Shown: one piece after another, positions 41,759 through 50,919 of the stretch
Numbering within the stretch: the stretch's first letter is position 1
Layout of the letters: each line of letters begins with the position of its first letter
Source: Brevundimonas sp. LM2
Lineage (GTDB): Bacteria; Pseudomonadota; Alphaproteobacteria; Caulobacterales; Caulobacteraceae
Length of the DNA stretch: 64,000 nt
Assembly (NCBI RefSeq): GCF_002002865.1
Contig: NZ_CP019508.1
Coordinates: 1,766,501 to 1,830,500, forward strand
Direction: 5' to 3'
Made by a program: the position numbers and the translations under genes
Notes under the pieces: generated by a model
Database searches by the model: none
Seen by the model: only the letters and a program-made list of their open reading frames with translations
Told to the model about the DNA's origin: nothing

Positions 41759-42220
41759 TCAGCCGGTGAGCCCGTTCGTGGCGGCGAGGACGGCCTCGGC
41801 ATGGCCCTTGACGGACACCTTGGGCCAGACGTTGCGGACGATGCCGTCCGCGTCGATCAGGAAGGTGGCGCGCTGGATGCCCATATAGGTCTTGCCGTAC
41901 ATGCTCTTCTCGACCCAGACGCCCCAGGTTTCGCAGGCGTCCGCCGCCTCATCCGAGGCGAGAATGACCTTGAGATCGTACTTGGCCTTGAACCGCTCCA
42001 GCTTCTTCACCGGGTCCTTGGACACGCCGATGACGGTCACGCCCGCCGCCGCGAAGGCCTCGGCATGGTCCGAGAAATCCCTGGCCTCACTGGTGCAGCC
42101 CGGCGTGTCGGCCTTGGGATAGAAATACAGCACCGTGGGGCCGGCCAGGGTGGCGCGGCCACTCCCACCGGCGGGGAGGTCAAGCGCCGGGGCCTTCGAG
42201 CCTTCGGTGATGTCGGTCAT
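41759..42220 (-). CDS. bcp: Thioredoxin-dependent peroxiredoxin (Bcp/PrxQ)
   Basis: A 153-residue alkyl hydroperoxide-reducing peroxiredoxin. The peroxidatic Cys is in PKADTPGCTSEA. The usual nearby second Cys of Bcp (five residues later) is Arg here, so the resolving Cys may be the later one in ADACETWGVW, or it may act as a one-Cys enzyme. The gene follows tyrS after 14 bases on the same strand. Confidence 0.9.
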   Translation of the reverse strand: MTDITEGSKAPALDLPAGGSGRATLAGPTVLYFYPKADTPGCTSEARDFSDHAEAFAAAGVTVIGVSKDPVKKLERFKAKYDLKVILASDEAADACETWGVWVEKSMYGKTYMGIQRATFLIDADGIVRNVWPKVSVKGHAEAVLAATNGLTG

Positions 42221-42234
42221 GGATGGATCTCCGG

Positions 42235-43491
42235 TCAGACGGGGCGAACGAGCATGAATTTCTTCTTGCCCGCGGCCAGCTTCAGGACGCCGTCCGCATT
42301 GACGTCCGCAGCCTCGATAAGACGCGCGCCGTCGGCGATCGCCTCGTCATTCAGTCGCAGGCCCCCGCCCTGGGCCAGACGCCGGGCCTCGCCGTTGGAG
42401 GCGGTCAGGCCCGCCCGCGTGGCGACGGCGGCCAGCATGGCCCCGATCACCTCGGCGGACGGCAGGTCGATGGTCGGCAGGTCGCTGGAGAGCGTGCCCC
42501 GTTCGAACGCCCCCTCCGCGGCGGCGCGGGCGGCGGCTGCGGCCTCGGCCCCGTGCAGAATGGTGGTCGTGGCGTCGGCCAGGGCCTTCTTGGCCTCGTT
42601 GATCTCGGCCCCCTCCAGCGCCTCGAAGGCCGCGATCTGGTCCAGCGGCAGGTCGGTGAACAGGCGCATGAAGCGGGCGACGTCGCCGTCCTCCGTATTC
42701 CGCCAGTACTGCCAGTAGTCGTAGGGCGACAGGGCGTCGGCGTTCAGCCAGACCGCGCCGCCGACCGTCTTGCCCATCTTGGCCCCCGAGGCCGTGGTCA
42801 GCAGGGGGGTGGTCAGGCCGAAGGCGGGCTTCTGATCCACCCGGCGGACCAGGTCGACGCCGGAGACGATATTGCCCCACTGGTCCGATCCGCCCATCTG
42901 CAGCAGGCAGTTGTGGCGACGGTTCAGTTCCAGGAAGTCCACCGACTGCATCAGCATGTAGTTGAACTCGAGGAAGGTCATCGGCTGTTCGCGTTCCAGC
43001 CGCTGCTTGACCGAGTCGAAGGCCAGCATGCGGTTGACGGTGAAATGGGTGCCGTAGTCGCGCAGGAACTGGATGTAGCCATAGGTCGACAGCCAGGTGT
43101 CGTTGTCGATCATGATCGCGTCCGACGGTCCGTCGCCGAAGGTCAGGAAGCGTTCGAACGTGCCCTTGATCGAGGCCATGTTGGCGGCGATCGTCGCGTC
43201 GGTCAGGTGGGGGCGCGAGGCGTCCTTGCCGGTCGGGTCGCCGACCTTGGTCGTGCCGCCGCCCATGATGACGATCGGCCTGTGCCCCGCCTGCTGCAGC
43301 CGACGCAGCAGCATGATCTGGATCAGGTGGCCGACATGCAGGCTGGGGGCCGTGACGTCGAACCCGATGTAACCCGTGACCACGCCGGCCTGGGCCGCCG
43401 CGTCCAGTTCGACCGGATGGGTGATCTGATGGATATAGCCGCGCGCCTGCATGGTCTGGAGGAAGTCGGACTGGAAGGCGGCGTCGGTCAT
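42235..43491 (-). CDS. tyrS: Tyrosyl-tRNA synthetase
   Basis: A 418-residue class I TyrRS. The HIGH-type motif is LHVGHL, and the KMSKS-type motif is GAKMGKT. Tyr-binding residues are in the YMLMQSVDF region, and the C-terminal S4-like RNA-binding domain (about 350-418) follows. It attaches Tyr to its tRNA. It heads a tyrS-bcp pair and is divergent from the DOMON-like gene. Confidence 0.96.
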   Translation of the reverse strand: MTDAAFQSDFLQTMQARGYIHQITHPVELDAAAQAGVVTGYIGFDVTAPSLHVGHLIQIMLLRRLQQAGHRPIVIMGGGTTKVGDPTGKDASRPHLTDATIAANMASIKGTFERFLTFGDGPSDAIMIDNDTWLSTYGYIQFLRDYGTHFTVNRMLAFDSVKQRLEREQPMTFLEFNYMLMQSVDFLELNRRHNCLLQMGGSDQWGNIVSGVDLVRRVDQKPAFGLTTPLLTTASGAKMGKTVGGAVWLNADALSPYDYWQYWRNTEDGDVARFMRLFTDLPLDQIAAFEALEGAEINEAKKALADATTTILHGAEAAAAARAAAEGAFERGTLSSDLPTIDLPSAEVIGAMLAAVATRAGLTASNGEARRLAQGGGLRLNDEAIADGARLIEAADVNADGVLKLAAGKKKFMLVRPV

Positions 43492-43541
43492 GGGCTCGGC
43501 GGGGCTTGGCGGAGGAAGGAGGGGGCGTGTAGCACGGCAGG

Positions 43542-44078
43542 ATGCCAGAGCGAACTGACCGTCCGACGATGCTGGAAGTCCGACTGAAGCCGCATTCGGC
43601 GTCGCCGGAGAGCCCGATCGATGCTCTGACCGTGCAGCTTGAGCGCGACGGCCTGTCCCTGTGGCTGCGCTTCATCGCGGAAGGGCAAATGCCCGAGGTG
43701 GTCTGGCCGGGGCCTGCCGCGTCGGGGCGCGCTGATGACCTGTGGCGTCACACCTGTTTCGAGGCTTTTGTGCAGGCCGATGACGGCTATGTCGAATACA
43801 ACGCGTCGCCATCGGGCCAGTGGGCAACCTATCGCTTCGACTCCCCACGCCAGGGTATGCGGAATGCCCTCGAGGTCGCGACGCCCGGCCTACTGGATTT
43901 GGCGTGGGATAGGCTGGCGCTGGAGACGCGAATCGAGCTGCCAAACGGCGCGACGCGACTGGGCCTCTCGGCGGTCATCGAGGCAGTCGGCGGCAGCATC
44001 TCCTACTGGGCGCTGGCCCATCCGTCCGATAAGCCGGACTTCCATCATCCCGATTCCTTCATTCTGGACCTGCCATGA
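43542..44078 (+). CDS. DOMON-like domain protein
   Basis: A 178-residue beta-rich protein with no signal peptide. Motifs [30 protein letters not shown] and [16 protein letters not shown] match the uncharacterised DOMON-like family (sugar- or haem-binding fold relatives). Its stop overlaps the NamZ start as ATGA, so it is coupled to a muramidase gene; a sugar-related role is possible. ATG 43542 is used; ATG 43569 is a close alternative. Confidence 0.8.
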   Translation: MPERTDRPTMLEVRLKPHSASPESPIDALTVQLERDGLSLWLRFIAEGQMPEVVWPGPAASGRADDLWRHTCFEAFVQADDGYVEYNASPSGQWATYRFDSPRQGMRNALEVATPGLLDLAWDRLALETRIELPNGATRLGLSAVIEAVGGSISYWALAHPSDKPDFHHPDSFILDLP

Positions 44079-45274
44079 CGTTCGGTATCGATCGCCTGCT
44101 GTCCGAGCCCGATCTGCTGGCGGTGCTCAAGGGACGGCGCGTGGCCCTGCTGGCCCACCCGGCCTCTGTCACCGCCGACCTGACCCATTCGATCGACGCC
44201 CTGATCGCGGCGGGGGTGACCATCAGCGCCGCCTTCGGCCCCCAGCACGGGATGAAGGGCGACCTGCAGGACAATATGATGGAGAGCCCGGACGAGACCG
44301 ATCCGGTGCACGGCTTCCCGGTGTTCAGCCTGTACGGCGAAGTGCGGCGGCCGACGGCCGAGGCGATGCAGACCTTCGACGTGATCCTGGTTGACCTGCA
44401 GGACCTGGGCTGCCGCATCTACACCTTCATCACGACCCTGCTGTATGTGCTGGAGGCGGCGGCGGAACACGGGAAAGAGGTCTGGGTGCTGGACCGACCC
44501 AACCCCGCGGGGCGGCCGGTCGAGGGCACCACCCTGTTGCCGGGGTGGGAGAGCTTCGTTGGGGCCGGGCCGATGCCGATGCGGCACGGCATGACCCTGG
44601 GCGAGCTGGGCCACTGGTTCCTCGATCATTTCAAACTGGATGTGGCCTATCGGGTCATCGCGATGCAGGGCTACGACCCGGAGGCCGGGCCGGGGTTCGG
44701 CTGGCCGCTGGGGGAGCGGGCCTGGATCAACCCCAGTCCCAATGCGCCGAACCTGTCGATGGCGCGGGCCTATCCCGGCACGGTGATGGTCGAGGGGGCC
44801 ACCCTGTCGGAGGGGCGGGGCACAACCCGGCCGCTGGAGCTGTTCGGGGCCCCCGACATCGACGCCCGCGCCGTGATCGCCGAGATGCGGACCCTGGCCC
44901 CGCAGTGGCTGGGCGGCTGCGTCCTGCGGGACATGTGGTTCGAGCCGACCTTCCACAAACATGTCGGTCGGCTGTGTTCGGGCGTCCAGATCCATGTCGA
45001 GGGCCCGGCCTATGTGCATGGGGCATTCCGGCCCTGGCGGGTGCAGGCGCTCGGCTTCAAGGCGATCCGGCGGCTGTATCCCGACTACGACCTGTGGCGG
45101 GATTTTCCCTATGAGTACGCCTTCGGCAAGCTGCCGATCGACGTGATCAACGGCGGGCCCGGGCTGCGCGAATGGGTCGATGATGCCTCCGCGACGGCGG
45201 ACCATCTGGACGCTATGGCGGGCCCGGACGAGGTGGCCTGGATCGAAGCGCGGCGGCCGTTCCTGCTCTACTAA
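44075..45274 (+). CDS. DUF1343 / NamZ-type exo-N-acetylmuramidase
   Basis: A 399-residue DUF1343 protein. It has the N-terminal Rossmann-like GRRVALLAHPASV, the FGPQHGMKGD motif, DVILVDLQDLGCRIYTF, LDRPNPAGR and a C-terminal domain with GFKAIRRLYPDYDLW. NamZ of Bacillus, in this family, releases N-acetylmuramic acid from the non-reducing end of peptidoglycan fragments. This copy has no signal peptide, so it would act in the cytoplasm on recycled muropeptides, unlike the secreted Bacillus enzyme. The substrate is inference. Confidence 0.82.
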   Translation: MTFGIDRLLSEPDLLAVLKGRRVALLAHPASVTADLTHSIDALIAAGVTISAAFGPQHGMKGDLQDNMMESPDETDPVHGFPVFSLYGEVRRPTAEAMQTFDVILVDLQDLGCRIYTFITTLLYVLEAAAEHGKEVWVLDRPNPAGRPVEGTTLLPGWESFVGAGPMPMRHGMTLGELGHWFLDHFKLDVAYRVIAMQGYDPEAGPGFGWPLGERAWINPSPNAPNLSMARAYPGTVMVEGATLSEGRGTTRPLELFGAPDIDARAVIAEMRTLAPQWLGGCVLRDMWFEPTFHKHVGRLCSGVQIHVEGPAYVHGAFRPWRVQALGFKAIRRLYPDYDLWRDFPYEYAFGKLPIDVINGGPGLREWVDDASATADHLDAMAGPDEVAWIEARRPFLLY

Positions 45275-45447
45275 TCGGTCTTGATCGAAAACCGGCGATC
45301 GATTAGTTGTCCCGTCAGCGGACCGGGCCCCTCTGACGTCTGATGGCAGACGTGATGTCGGACCGCATCGAGCGAGCTCGGTGCGCGACGGCCCTTCGGT
45401 CGATCCCTGATGCGCGCCGTGGTCGCTCCCTGAACATGGGGAGTCCA

Positions 45448-46440
45448 ATGGACCTTATGACTGTCTTTCTGGCCGACTGGCTGGGCAAGCCGGCCTGGAT
45501 GTGGCTGGCCTTCATGGGCGTGGTCGTCGCGCTGCTCGCGCTGGACCTGGGCGTCCTGCATCGAGACCAGCACGAGATCGGCGTGCGAGAGAGCCTGCTT
45601 CTTTCGGGCATGTATATCGCCATCGCGCTGCTGTTCGGCGCGTGGGTCTGGTGGGAGCTGGGCGGCCAGTCCGGCCTCGAGTATCTGACCGGCTTTGCGA
45701 TCGAGAAGTCGCTGGCGATGGACAACGTCTTTGTCATCGCCATGATCTTCGGCTATTTCGCCATCCCGCGCGCGCTTCAGCACCGGGTGCTGTTCTGGGG
45801 CATCCTGGGCGTCATCGTCCTGCGGGCCCTCATGATCGGCGCGGGCGCGGCCCTGGTCAGCCAGTACGGCTGGGTCCTCTATATCTTCGCCGCCTTCCTG
45901 GTCTTCACCGGCATCAAGATGTTCCTGGCCGGCGAAGGTCACGCCGACGTGGGGGCGAACCCGCTGGTGCGGTGGATGCGTGGTCATCTGCGCATCACCG
46001 ACACGCTGCACGGTCAGAAATTCTTCGTGCGCCAGCCCGACTCCAAAGGCCGAATGGTCCTGTGGGCCACGCCGATGTTCCTGGCGCTGGTGATGATCGA
46101 GATCGCCGACGTGATCTTCGCGGTCGACTCGGTGCCGGCGATCTTCGCCATCACGACGGACCCGTACATCGTCTACACCTCGAACATCTTCGCGATCCTG
46201 GGCCTGCGGGCGCTGTATTTCGCCCTCGCGGCCGTCATCCACCGCTTCGCCTATCTGAAACAGGCGCTGGCGGTGCTGCTGGTCTTCATCGGCGGCAAGA
46301 TCTTCGTGGCCGACCTTCTGGGCTGGGAGAAGTTCCCGGCGGAATGGTCGCTCGCGATCACGGCCGTGATCCTGTCGACCGGCGTGCTGTGGTCGCTGTG
46401 GAAGACCCGGTCAAACGGCGGCGATCCGACCCTGTCCTAG
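45448..46440 (+). CDS. TerC/Alx family membrane protein
   Basis: A 330-residue inner-membrane protein with about eight to nine TM segments. Conserved acidic residues lie in TM motifs such as LALDLGVLHR, SLAMDNVFVI and EIADVIFAVDSVPAIFA. TerC/Alx proteins export Mn2+ or help metal loading of exported proteins. ATG 45448 is preferred because GGGGAG lies five bases before it; an ATG at 45436 is also possible. A 7-bp hairpin at 45336-45353 lies in the 173-base leader, but it does not match the yybP-ykoY Mn riboswitch core. Confidence 0.9.
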   Translation: MDLMTVFLADWLGKPAWMWLAFMGVVVALLALDLGVLHRDQHEIGVRESLLLSGMYIAIALLFGAWVWWELGGQSGLEYLTGFAIEKSLAMDNVFVIAMIFGYFAIPRALQHRVLFWGILGVIVLRALMIGAGAALVSQYGWVLYIFAAFLVFTGIKMFLAGEGHADVGANPLVRWMRGHLRITDTLHGQKFFVRQPDSKGRMVLWATPMFLALVMIEIADVIFAVDSVPAIFAITTDPYIVYTSNIFAILGLRALYFALAAVIHRFAYLKQALAVLLVFIGGKIFVADLLGWEKFPAEWSLAITAVILSTGVLWSLWKTRSNGGDPTLS

Positions 46441-46450
46441 TCGGGGGTGC

Positions 46451-46475
46451 GGGCCCGGCCGATCAGGCCGGGTCC
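46451..46475. terminator. Hairpin between convergent terC and hydrolase genes
   Basis: A GC-rich stem GGGCCCGGCC (46451-46460) with GGCCGGGTCC (46466-46475), ten base pairs with one G-T wobble, loop GATCA. It lies in the 37-base gap of two convergent genes. No T-run is present. Confidence 0.6.
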
Positions 46476-46477
46476 GT

Positions 46478-47128
46478 TCAGGCCGGTTCGGCTTCCAGGC
46501 GCTTGTCCAGATACAGGCCGACGCGGCGGTCGACGGCGTCGATATGGTCCTGCCAGAAGTGGCTGGCGCCTTCTTCCAGCTCATAGTCGATGACGATGCC
46601 CTTCTGGGTGCGCAGCTTGTTGACCACGCGCTCGACCTCGACCGGCGGGACCACGGTGTCGGCGGTGCCGTGCAGGAACAGGCCCGAGGCCGGGCAGGGG
46701 GCCAGGAAGCTGAAGTCGTACATGTTGGACGGGGGCGAGACCGAGATGAAGCCGTCCGTCTCGGGCCGGCGCATCAGCAGCTGCATGCCGATATAGGCCC
46801 CGAACTGATAGCCGGCGACCCAGGTCTGGGTGGCGGCGGGGTTGTTGGACTGCAGCCAGTCCAGGGCCGTGGCCGCGTCGGCCAGCTCGCCGATGCCGCT
46901 GTCGAACTCGCCCTGAGATTTGCCGACGCCGCGCGAGTTGTAGCGCAGGGTGGCGAATCCGCGCTGCTGGAACAGCTGGTGCAGGGTGACCGCGACCGGG
47001 TTGTTCATATGCCCGCCCGCCTTGGGGTGGGGATGCAGGATCAGGGCGATCGGGGCATTGGCCCGTTTGCCGGGCGAATAGCGGCCTTCGATGCGGCCGG
47101 AGGCGCCGGGCAGGATGACTTCAGGCAT
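46478..47128 (-). CDS. Alpha/beta hydrolase fold protein without a nucleophilic serine
   Basis: A 216-residue alpha/beta hydrolase. The start at ATG 47128 (MPEVILPGASGR) fits family N-termini; a TTG seven codons upstream is less likely. The HPHPKAGG oxyanion segment and RYNSRGVGKSQG are conserved. The nucleophile elbow, normally G-x-S-x-G, reads AGYQFGAY here: Gln replaces Ser. The HGTADTVVPP Asp loop and the EGASHFW His remain. Activity by the normal mechanism is therefore unlikely; a binding or scaffold role is possible. Confidence 0.82.
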   Translation of the reverse strand: MPEVILPGASGRIEGRYSPGKRANAPIALILHPHPKAGGHMNNPVAVTLHQLFQQRGFATLRYNSRGVGKSQGEFDSGIGELADAATALDWLQSNNPAATQTWVAGYQFGAYIGMQLLMRRPETDGFISVSPPSNMYDFSFLAPCPASGLFLHGTADTVVPPVEVERVVNKLRTQKGIVIDYELEEGASHFWQDHIDAVDRRVGLYLDKRLEAEPA

Positions 47129-47176
47129 GGGGCTCTGGAATCCGTTCAACTGTCATTACGCCACGGCCCCTAATAC

Positions 47177-47206
47177 TTGACCGCTGGGGTAGGACTTTCT
47201 AAGTCC
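47177..47206 (+). promoter_or_regulatory. Candidate iscR promoter with operator dyad
   Basis: A TTGACC -35-like word at 47177-47182 and a weak TAAGTC at 47200-47205 are 17 bases apart. A perfect dyad GGACTT-TCT-AAGTCC spans 47192-47206, overlapping the -10 position. The ATACTTGAC stretch (47173-47181) resembles the left half of a type 1 IscR site. Together they suggest IscR autoregulation; binding is inference. A second perfect 18-bp dyad (47220-47237) lies in the leader. Confidence 0.55.
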
Positions 47207-47286
47207 ACTCCTGCGTTCGGCCGCTTCGCGAAGCGGCGGGTCATAGCACAGGACCCCGCAAAAGCCCGCGATTTTTGAGGACGACG

Positions 47287-47766
47287 ATGCGACTGTCGAC
47301 CAAGGGACGATACGCCGTGATGGCGATGGCCGATCTGGCCCGCAACAGCCAGGGCGAAGGCGCGTCCGGCCGCGCCGTGTCCCTGGCCGAGATCGCCACG
47401 CGGCAAGAGATTTCATTGAGTTACCTGGAACAGCTGTTCGCGCGTCTGCGCAAGGGCGGGCTGGTGCGCAGCGTGCGGGGGCCGGGCGGCGGCTATCGGC
47501 TGGCCAAGTCCGCCGGCGAGACCGTGGTGTCGGAAATCGTCCTGGCCGTCGACGAGCCGATCCGCGCCACCCGGTGCGAGGCGCACGGCACGCCGCGGGG
47601 CTGCATGCTGGCCGGCGAGAAATGCATCACCCACAATCTGTGGGAGGATCTGGGCGACGAGATCCATCGCTATCTGGCCAGCGTGTCGCTGGAGGACGTG
47701 ATCCTGAACCGGACCGGTCGGCGCGGCGGGCCGGACACCCGGGCCGGCATCGGGGTGGCGGCATGA
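47287..47766 (+). CDS. iscR: Rrf2 family regulator IscR
   Basis: A 159-residue winged-helix Fe-S sensor. The N-terminus MRLSTKGRYAVMAM and the recognition helix region SLSYLEQLFARLRKGGLV are canonical. Three Cys ligands lie at 97, 106 and 113 with spacing C-x8-C-x6-C, wider than the C-x5-C-x5-C of E. coli IscR but as seen in alphaproteobacterial homologues; a HNLW His at 116 could be the fourth ligand. It should repress the suf operon when cluster supply is good. The stop overlaps the cysteine desulfurase start as ATGA. Confidence 0.93.
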   Translation: MRLSTKGRYAVMAMADLARNSQGEGASGRAVSLAEIATRQEISLSYLEQLFARLRKGGLVRSVRGPGGGYRLAKSAGETVVSEIVLAVDEPIRATRCEAHGTPRGCMLAGEKCITHNLWEDLGDEIHRYLASVSLEDVILNRTGRRGGPDTRAGIGVAA

Positions 47767-48902
47767 GCGGGATCTATCTGGACTACAACGCCTCCGCCCT
47801 GGTGCGACCCGAGGTGCAGGCGGCAATGGCTGAGGCTCTGGCCGACAACGGCAATCCCTCGGCCGTGCACGCGGCCGGGCGGCGGGCACGGGCGCGGGTC
47901 GAGACGGCGCGGGCGCGGGTGGCCGATCTGGTCGGGGCCGACAGCGCCTCGGTGGTCTTCTCGTCCGGCGGGACGGAGGCCAACGCCCAGGCCCTGGCCA
48001 GCGCCCTGGCGGCCGGGTTCGAGCGGCTGATCGTCTGCGCCACTGAACACCCCTGCGTGGCCGAGGCGGCGATGGCCTCGGGCAAGTCCGTCAAGGTCCT
48101 GCCGGTCGATGCGCGGGGGGTGATCGAGCTTGGCAAGCTGTCGGAACTGCTGCGGCAGCCAGGCAAGGCCGTGGTGGCCATCCACCACGCCAACAATGAG
48201 AGCGGCGTGATCCAGCCGATCCGCGAGGCCGCCGCCCTGGTGCGCGCGGCCGGCGGCTGGCTGCATGTCGACGCCATCCAGTCGGCGGGCAAGATCCCGG
48301 TCTCCATGGCCGCCTTGAAGGCCGATAGTCTGACCCTGTCGGCACACAAGCTGGGCGGGCCGCAGGGGGTGGGGGCCCTCGTGCTCGGCGAAGGCCGCTC
48401 GGCGGTGCAGATCATCCGCGGGGCCGGGCAGGAGCGCGGCATGCGGGCCGGGACCGAGAACGTCCCCGGCATCCATGGCTTCGGCGTGGCGGCCGACTGT
48501 GCCGCGCGCGACCTGACGCTGGCGTCGGCGCATGAGCCGTGGCGCGACGCGGCCGAGGTCGTGCTGACGGCCGCCGGGGCGACGGTGATGGGGCAGGGGG
48601 CCGAACGTCTGCCCAATACGTCCTTCATCGCCGTGGCCGACTGGGACAGCCCGACCCAGCTGATCAGCCTGGACCTGGCCGGGGTCATGGTCTCGGGCGG
48701 GTCGGCCTGCAGTTCGGGCAAGACCAAGCCGTCGCGCGCCATTCTGGCGACCGGCCGGATGGATCTGGCCACCGGGGGGCTGCGCGCCTCGGGTGGCTGG
48801 GGGACGACGCAAGACGATTGGTCGCGCTTCGCCGCGGCCTGGGCGTCCTCATATGTAAAGCATCGCGCGCGCCAGTCCGCGCGCCTTAAGGAAACCGCCT
48901 AA
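47763..48902 (+). CDS. Cysteine desulfurase (IscS/NifS class)
   Basis: A 379-residue PLP enzyme that provides persulfide sulfur for Fe-S assembly. The N-terminal YLDYNASA motif, the PLP Schiff base Lys196 in SAHKLGGPQG, His in ATEHPCV and the persulfide Cys316 in GGSACSSGKT are present. This is a class I IscS-type desulfurase in an operon that also has SufS, so two sulfur donors are encoded together. It overlaps iscR by four bases and is followed by sufB after three bases. Confidence 0.93.
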   Translation: MSGIYLDYNASALVRPEVQAAMAEALADNGNPSAVHAAGRRARARVETARARVADLVGADSASVVFSSGGTEANAQALASALAAGFERLIVCATEHPCVAEAAMASGKSVKVLPVDARGVIELGKLSELLRQPGKAVVAIHHANNESGVIQPIREAAALVRAAGGWLHVDAIQSAGKIPVSMAALKADSLTLSAHKLGGPQGVGALVLGEGRSAVQIIRGAGQERGMRAGTENVPGIHGFGVAADCAARDLTLASAHEPWRDAAEVVLTAAGATVMGQGAERLPNTSFIAVADWDSPTQLISLDLAGVMVSGGSACSSGKTKPSRAILATGRMDLATGGLRASGGWGTTQDDWSRFAAAWASSYVKHRARQSARLKETA

Positions 48903-48905
48903 GCC

Positions 48906-50372
48906 ATGGCCGCCGTTCAGGAAACCATCGACGCCGTCGCCGCGCTGGAGAAGTACGAGCACGGCTTCACCTCGGACATCGAGACCGAATACGCCCCGCG
49001 CGGTCTGAGCGCCGACATCGTCCGCTTCATTTCCGAGAAGAAGGGCGAGCCGGAGTGGATGCTGGAATGGCGTCTGGCCGCCTATGAGCGCTGGCTCGCC
49101 ATGGAAGAGCCGACCTGGGCCTCGGTGAAATACGAGCCGGTCGATTATCAGTCGCTGTTCTACTACGCCGCTCCGAAGAAGAAGGATGGGCCCAAGTCGC
49201 TGGACGAGGTCGATCCGGAGATCCTGGCCATCTACGCCAAGCTGGGCATCCCGCTGGGCGAGCAGGCGGTGCTGGCCGGCGTCGAGGGCGCACCCCGCTA
49301 CGCCGTGGACGCGGTGTTCGACAGCGTCAGCGTGGTCACGACCTTCAAGGCCGAGCTGGCCAAGGTCGGCGTCATTTTCATGCCCATTTCCGAGGCCTTG
49401 CGCGAATATCCGGATCTGGTGCGGCAGTATCTGGGGTCGGTCGTGCCGGTTTCGGACAACTATTTCGCGGCCCTGAACAGCGCGGTCTTTTCGGACGGGT
49501 CGTTCGTCTACATCCCGCCGGGCGTGCGCTGCCCGATGGAGCTGTCGACCTATTTCCGCATCAACGCCAGCCAAACCGGACAGTTCGAACGCACCCTGAT
49601 CATCGCCGACAAGGGCAGCTACGTCAGCTACCTCGAAGGCTGCACGGCCCCGATGCGCGACGAGAACCAGCTGCATGCGGCGGTGGTCGAACTGGTCGCG
49701 CTGGACGACGCCGAGATCAAATATTCGACGGTCCAGAACTGGTACCCAGGCGACGCCGAGGGCAAGGGCGGCATCTACAACTTCGTCACCAAGCGCGCCG
49801 ACTGCCGGGGTGATCGGTCGAAGGTCAGCTGGACCCAGGTCGAGACCGGCTCGGCCGTGACCTGGAAATACCCGTCCTGCGTCCTGCGTGGCGAGGAGAG
49901 CTCGGGCGAGTTCTATTCGATCGCCATCACCAACGGACATCAGCAGGCCGACACCGGCACCAAGATGATTCACCTGGGCAAGAACTCGAAGAGCCGGATC
50001 ATCGCCAAGGCGGTGTCGGCGGGCAAGTCGGACTCGACCTATCGCGGCCTGGTCTCGGTGCACCCGAAGGCGACGGGCGTGCGCAACTTCACCCAGTGCG
50101 ACAGTCTGCTGATCGGCGTCGACTGCGGCTCCCACACCGTGCCCTATATCGAGGCCCGCAACGGCTCGGCCCAGCTGGAGCACGAGGCGACGACCACGCG
50201 GTTGAGCGACGACCAGTTGTTCTATGCCCAGCAGCGCGGCCTGTCGCAGGAGGAGGCGGTGGCCCTGCTGGTCAACGGCTTCGTCCGCGACGTGATGCAG
50301 AAGCTGCCGATGGAGTTCGCCGTCGAGGCCCAGAAGCTGGTGGCGATCTCGCTCGAGGGGAGTGTGGGGTGA
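48906..50372 (+). CDS. sufB: Fe-S cluster assembly scaffold SufB
   Basis: A 488-residue core subunit of the SufBC2D scaffold. It shows the N-terminal [25 protein letters not shown], the [13 protein letters not shown] block and the C-terminal [30 protein letters not shown] and [13 protein letters not shown] motifs. Full length. In most operons sufC follows within a few bases; here 842 bases, with a toxin-antitoxin pair, separate it from sufC. Confidence 0.96.
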   Translation: MAAVQETIDAVAALEKYEHGFTSDIETEYAPRGLSADIVRFISEKKGEPEWMLEWRLAAYERWLAMEEPTWASVKYEPVDYQSLFYYAAPKKKDGPKSLDEVDPEILAIYAKLGIPLGEQAVLAGVEGAPRYAVDAVFDSVSVVTTFKAELAKVGVIFMPISEALREYPDLVRQYLGSVVPVSDNYFAALNSAVFSDGSFVYIPPGVRCPMELSTYFRINASQTGQFERTLIIADKGSYVSYLEGCTAPMRDENQLHAAVVELVALDDAEIKYSTVQNWYPGDAEGKGGIYNFVTKRADCRGDRSKVSWTQVETGSAVTWKYPSCVLRGEESSGEFYSIAITNGHQQADTGTKMIHLGKNSKSRIIAKAVSAGKSDSTYRGLVSVHPKATGVRNFTQCDSLLIGVDCGSHTVPYIEARNGSAQLEHEATTTRLSDDQLFYAQQRGLSQEEAVALLVNGFVRDVMQKLPMEFAVEAQKLVAISLEGSVG

Positions 50373-50448
50373 GCAAGGGGCACGCCTTCGCGGGGCCAAA
50401 CGGAGCAGGCAGGGGTCAGGTATGGTATGCTGATCCGAGGAGATCGCT

Positions 50449-50919
50449 ATGAGCGCATTGCCCCAGCCACAGACCGAGCACCTGACGATCGAGGTCGATC
50501 ACAACCTTGCGCAGCGGTTCAGGACCGCAGCGAACGAACGCGGCATATCACTGTCCGACCTGATGGTCGGCTTCACGGAATGGGAGTTGAGCCAGCAGGA
50601 CTCGATGACGGCAGAGCCGTTCACGCCTGAACAGGTTGCGCAGATCGAGGAAAGCCTAGCCCAGATCGAGCGCGGTGAGACCTTTAGCAATGAGGAAGTC
50701 TTCGACAAGCTGAAGGAGCGGTACCCGGATCAGACCGGGCGGCAGATCATCGAGGCGGCCATCAAGGCCTACGCCGAGCTGTCGAACTATGCCGTCGATA
50801 TGTTCGTTGTCGAAGAGGACGCCAAGGCTTTGATGGCCGCCGGGATCGCCGACATGGAAAGCGGCAACGAGATTAATCAGGAGGAGGTGTTTGCCCACTG
50901 GCAGACCAGATACGGGTGA
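50449..50919 (+). CDS. Type II antitoxin with ribbon-helix-helix-like N-terminus and internal repeat
   Basis: A 156-residue antitoxin candidate. Residues 10-48 (LTIEVDHNLAQRF, then GISLSDLMVGFTEWEL) fit a CopG/Arc-type DNA-binding strand-helix-helix. Two similar acidic segments follow, at about 61-92 and 124-155, sharing the pattern A-x6-A-x2-E-x-G then NEEVF/QEEVF and ending RY; these look like duplicated toxin-binding tails. GAGGAG (50437-50442) is well spaced for ATG 50449. A TATGCT word at 50426-50431 could be a private -10. The stop overlaps the toxin start as GTGA. Its base composition is less GC-rich than suf. Confidence 0.75.
   Translation: MSALPQPQTEHLTIEVDHNLAQRFRTAANERGISLSDLMVGFTEWELSQQDSMTAEPFTPEQVAQIEESLAQIERGETFSNEEVFDKLKERYPDQTGRQIIEAAIKAYAELSNYAVDMFVVEEDAKALMAAGIADMESGNEINQEEVFAHWQTRYG

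Noticed and set aside
45275..45447. Manganese (yybP-ykoY) riboswitch before the TerC gene
   Set aside because: TerC/Alx genes are often under this riboswitch, but the conserved core was not found. The only GGGGAG is the ribosome binding site, and the 7-bp hairpin alone is not diagnostic.
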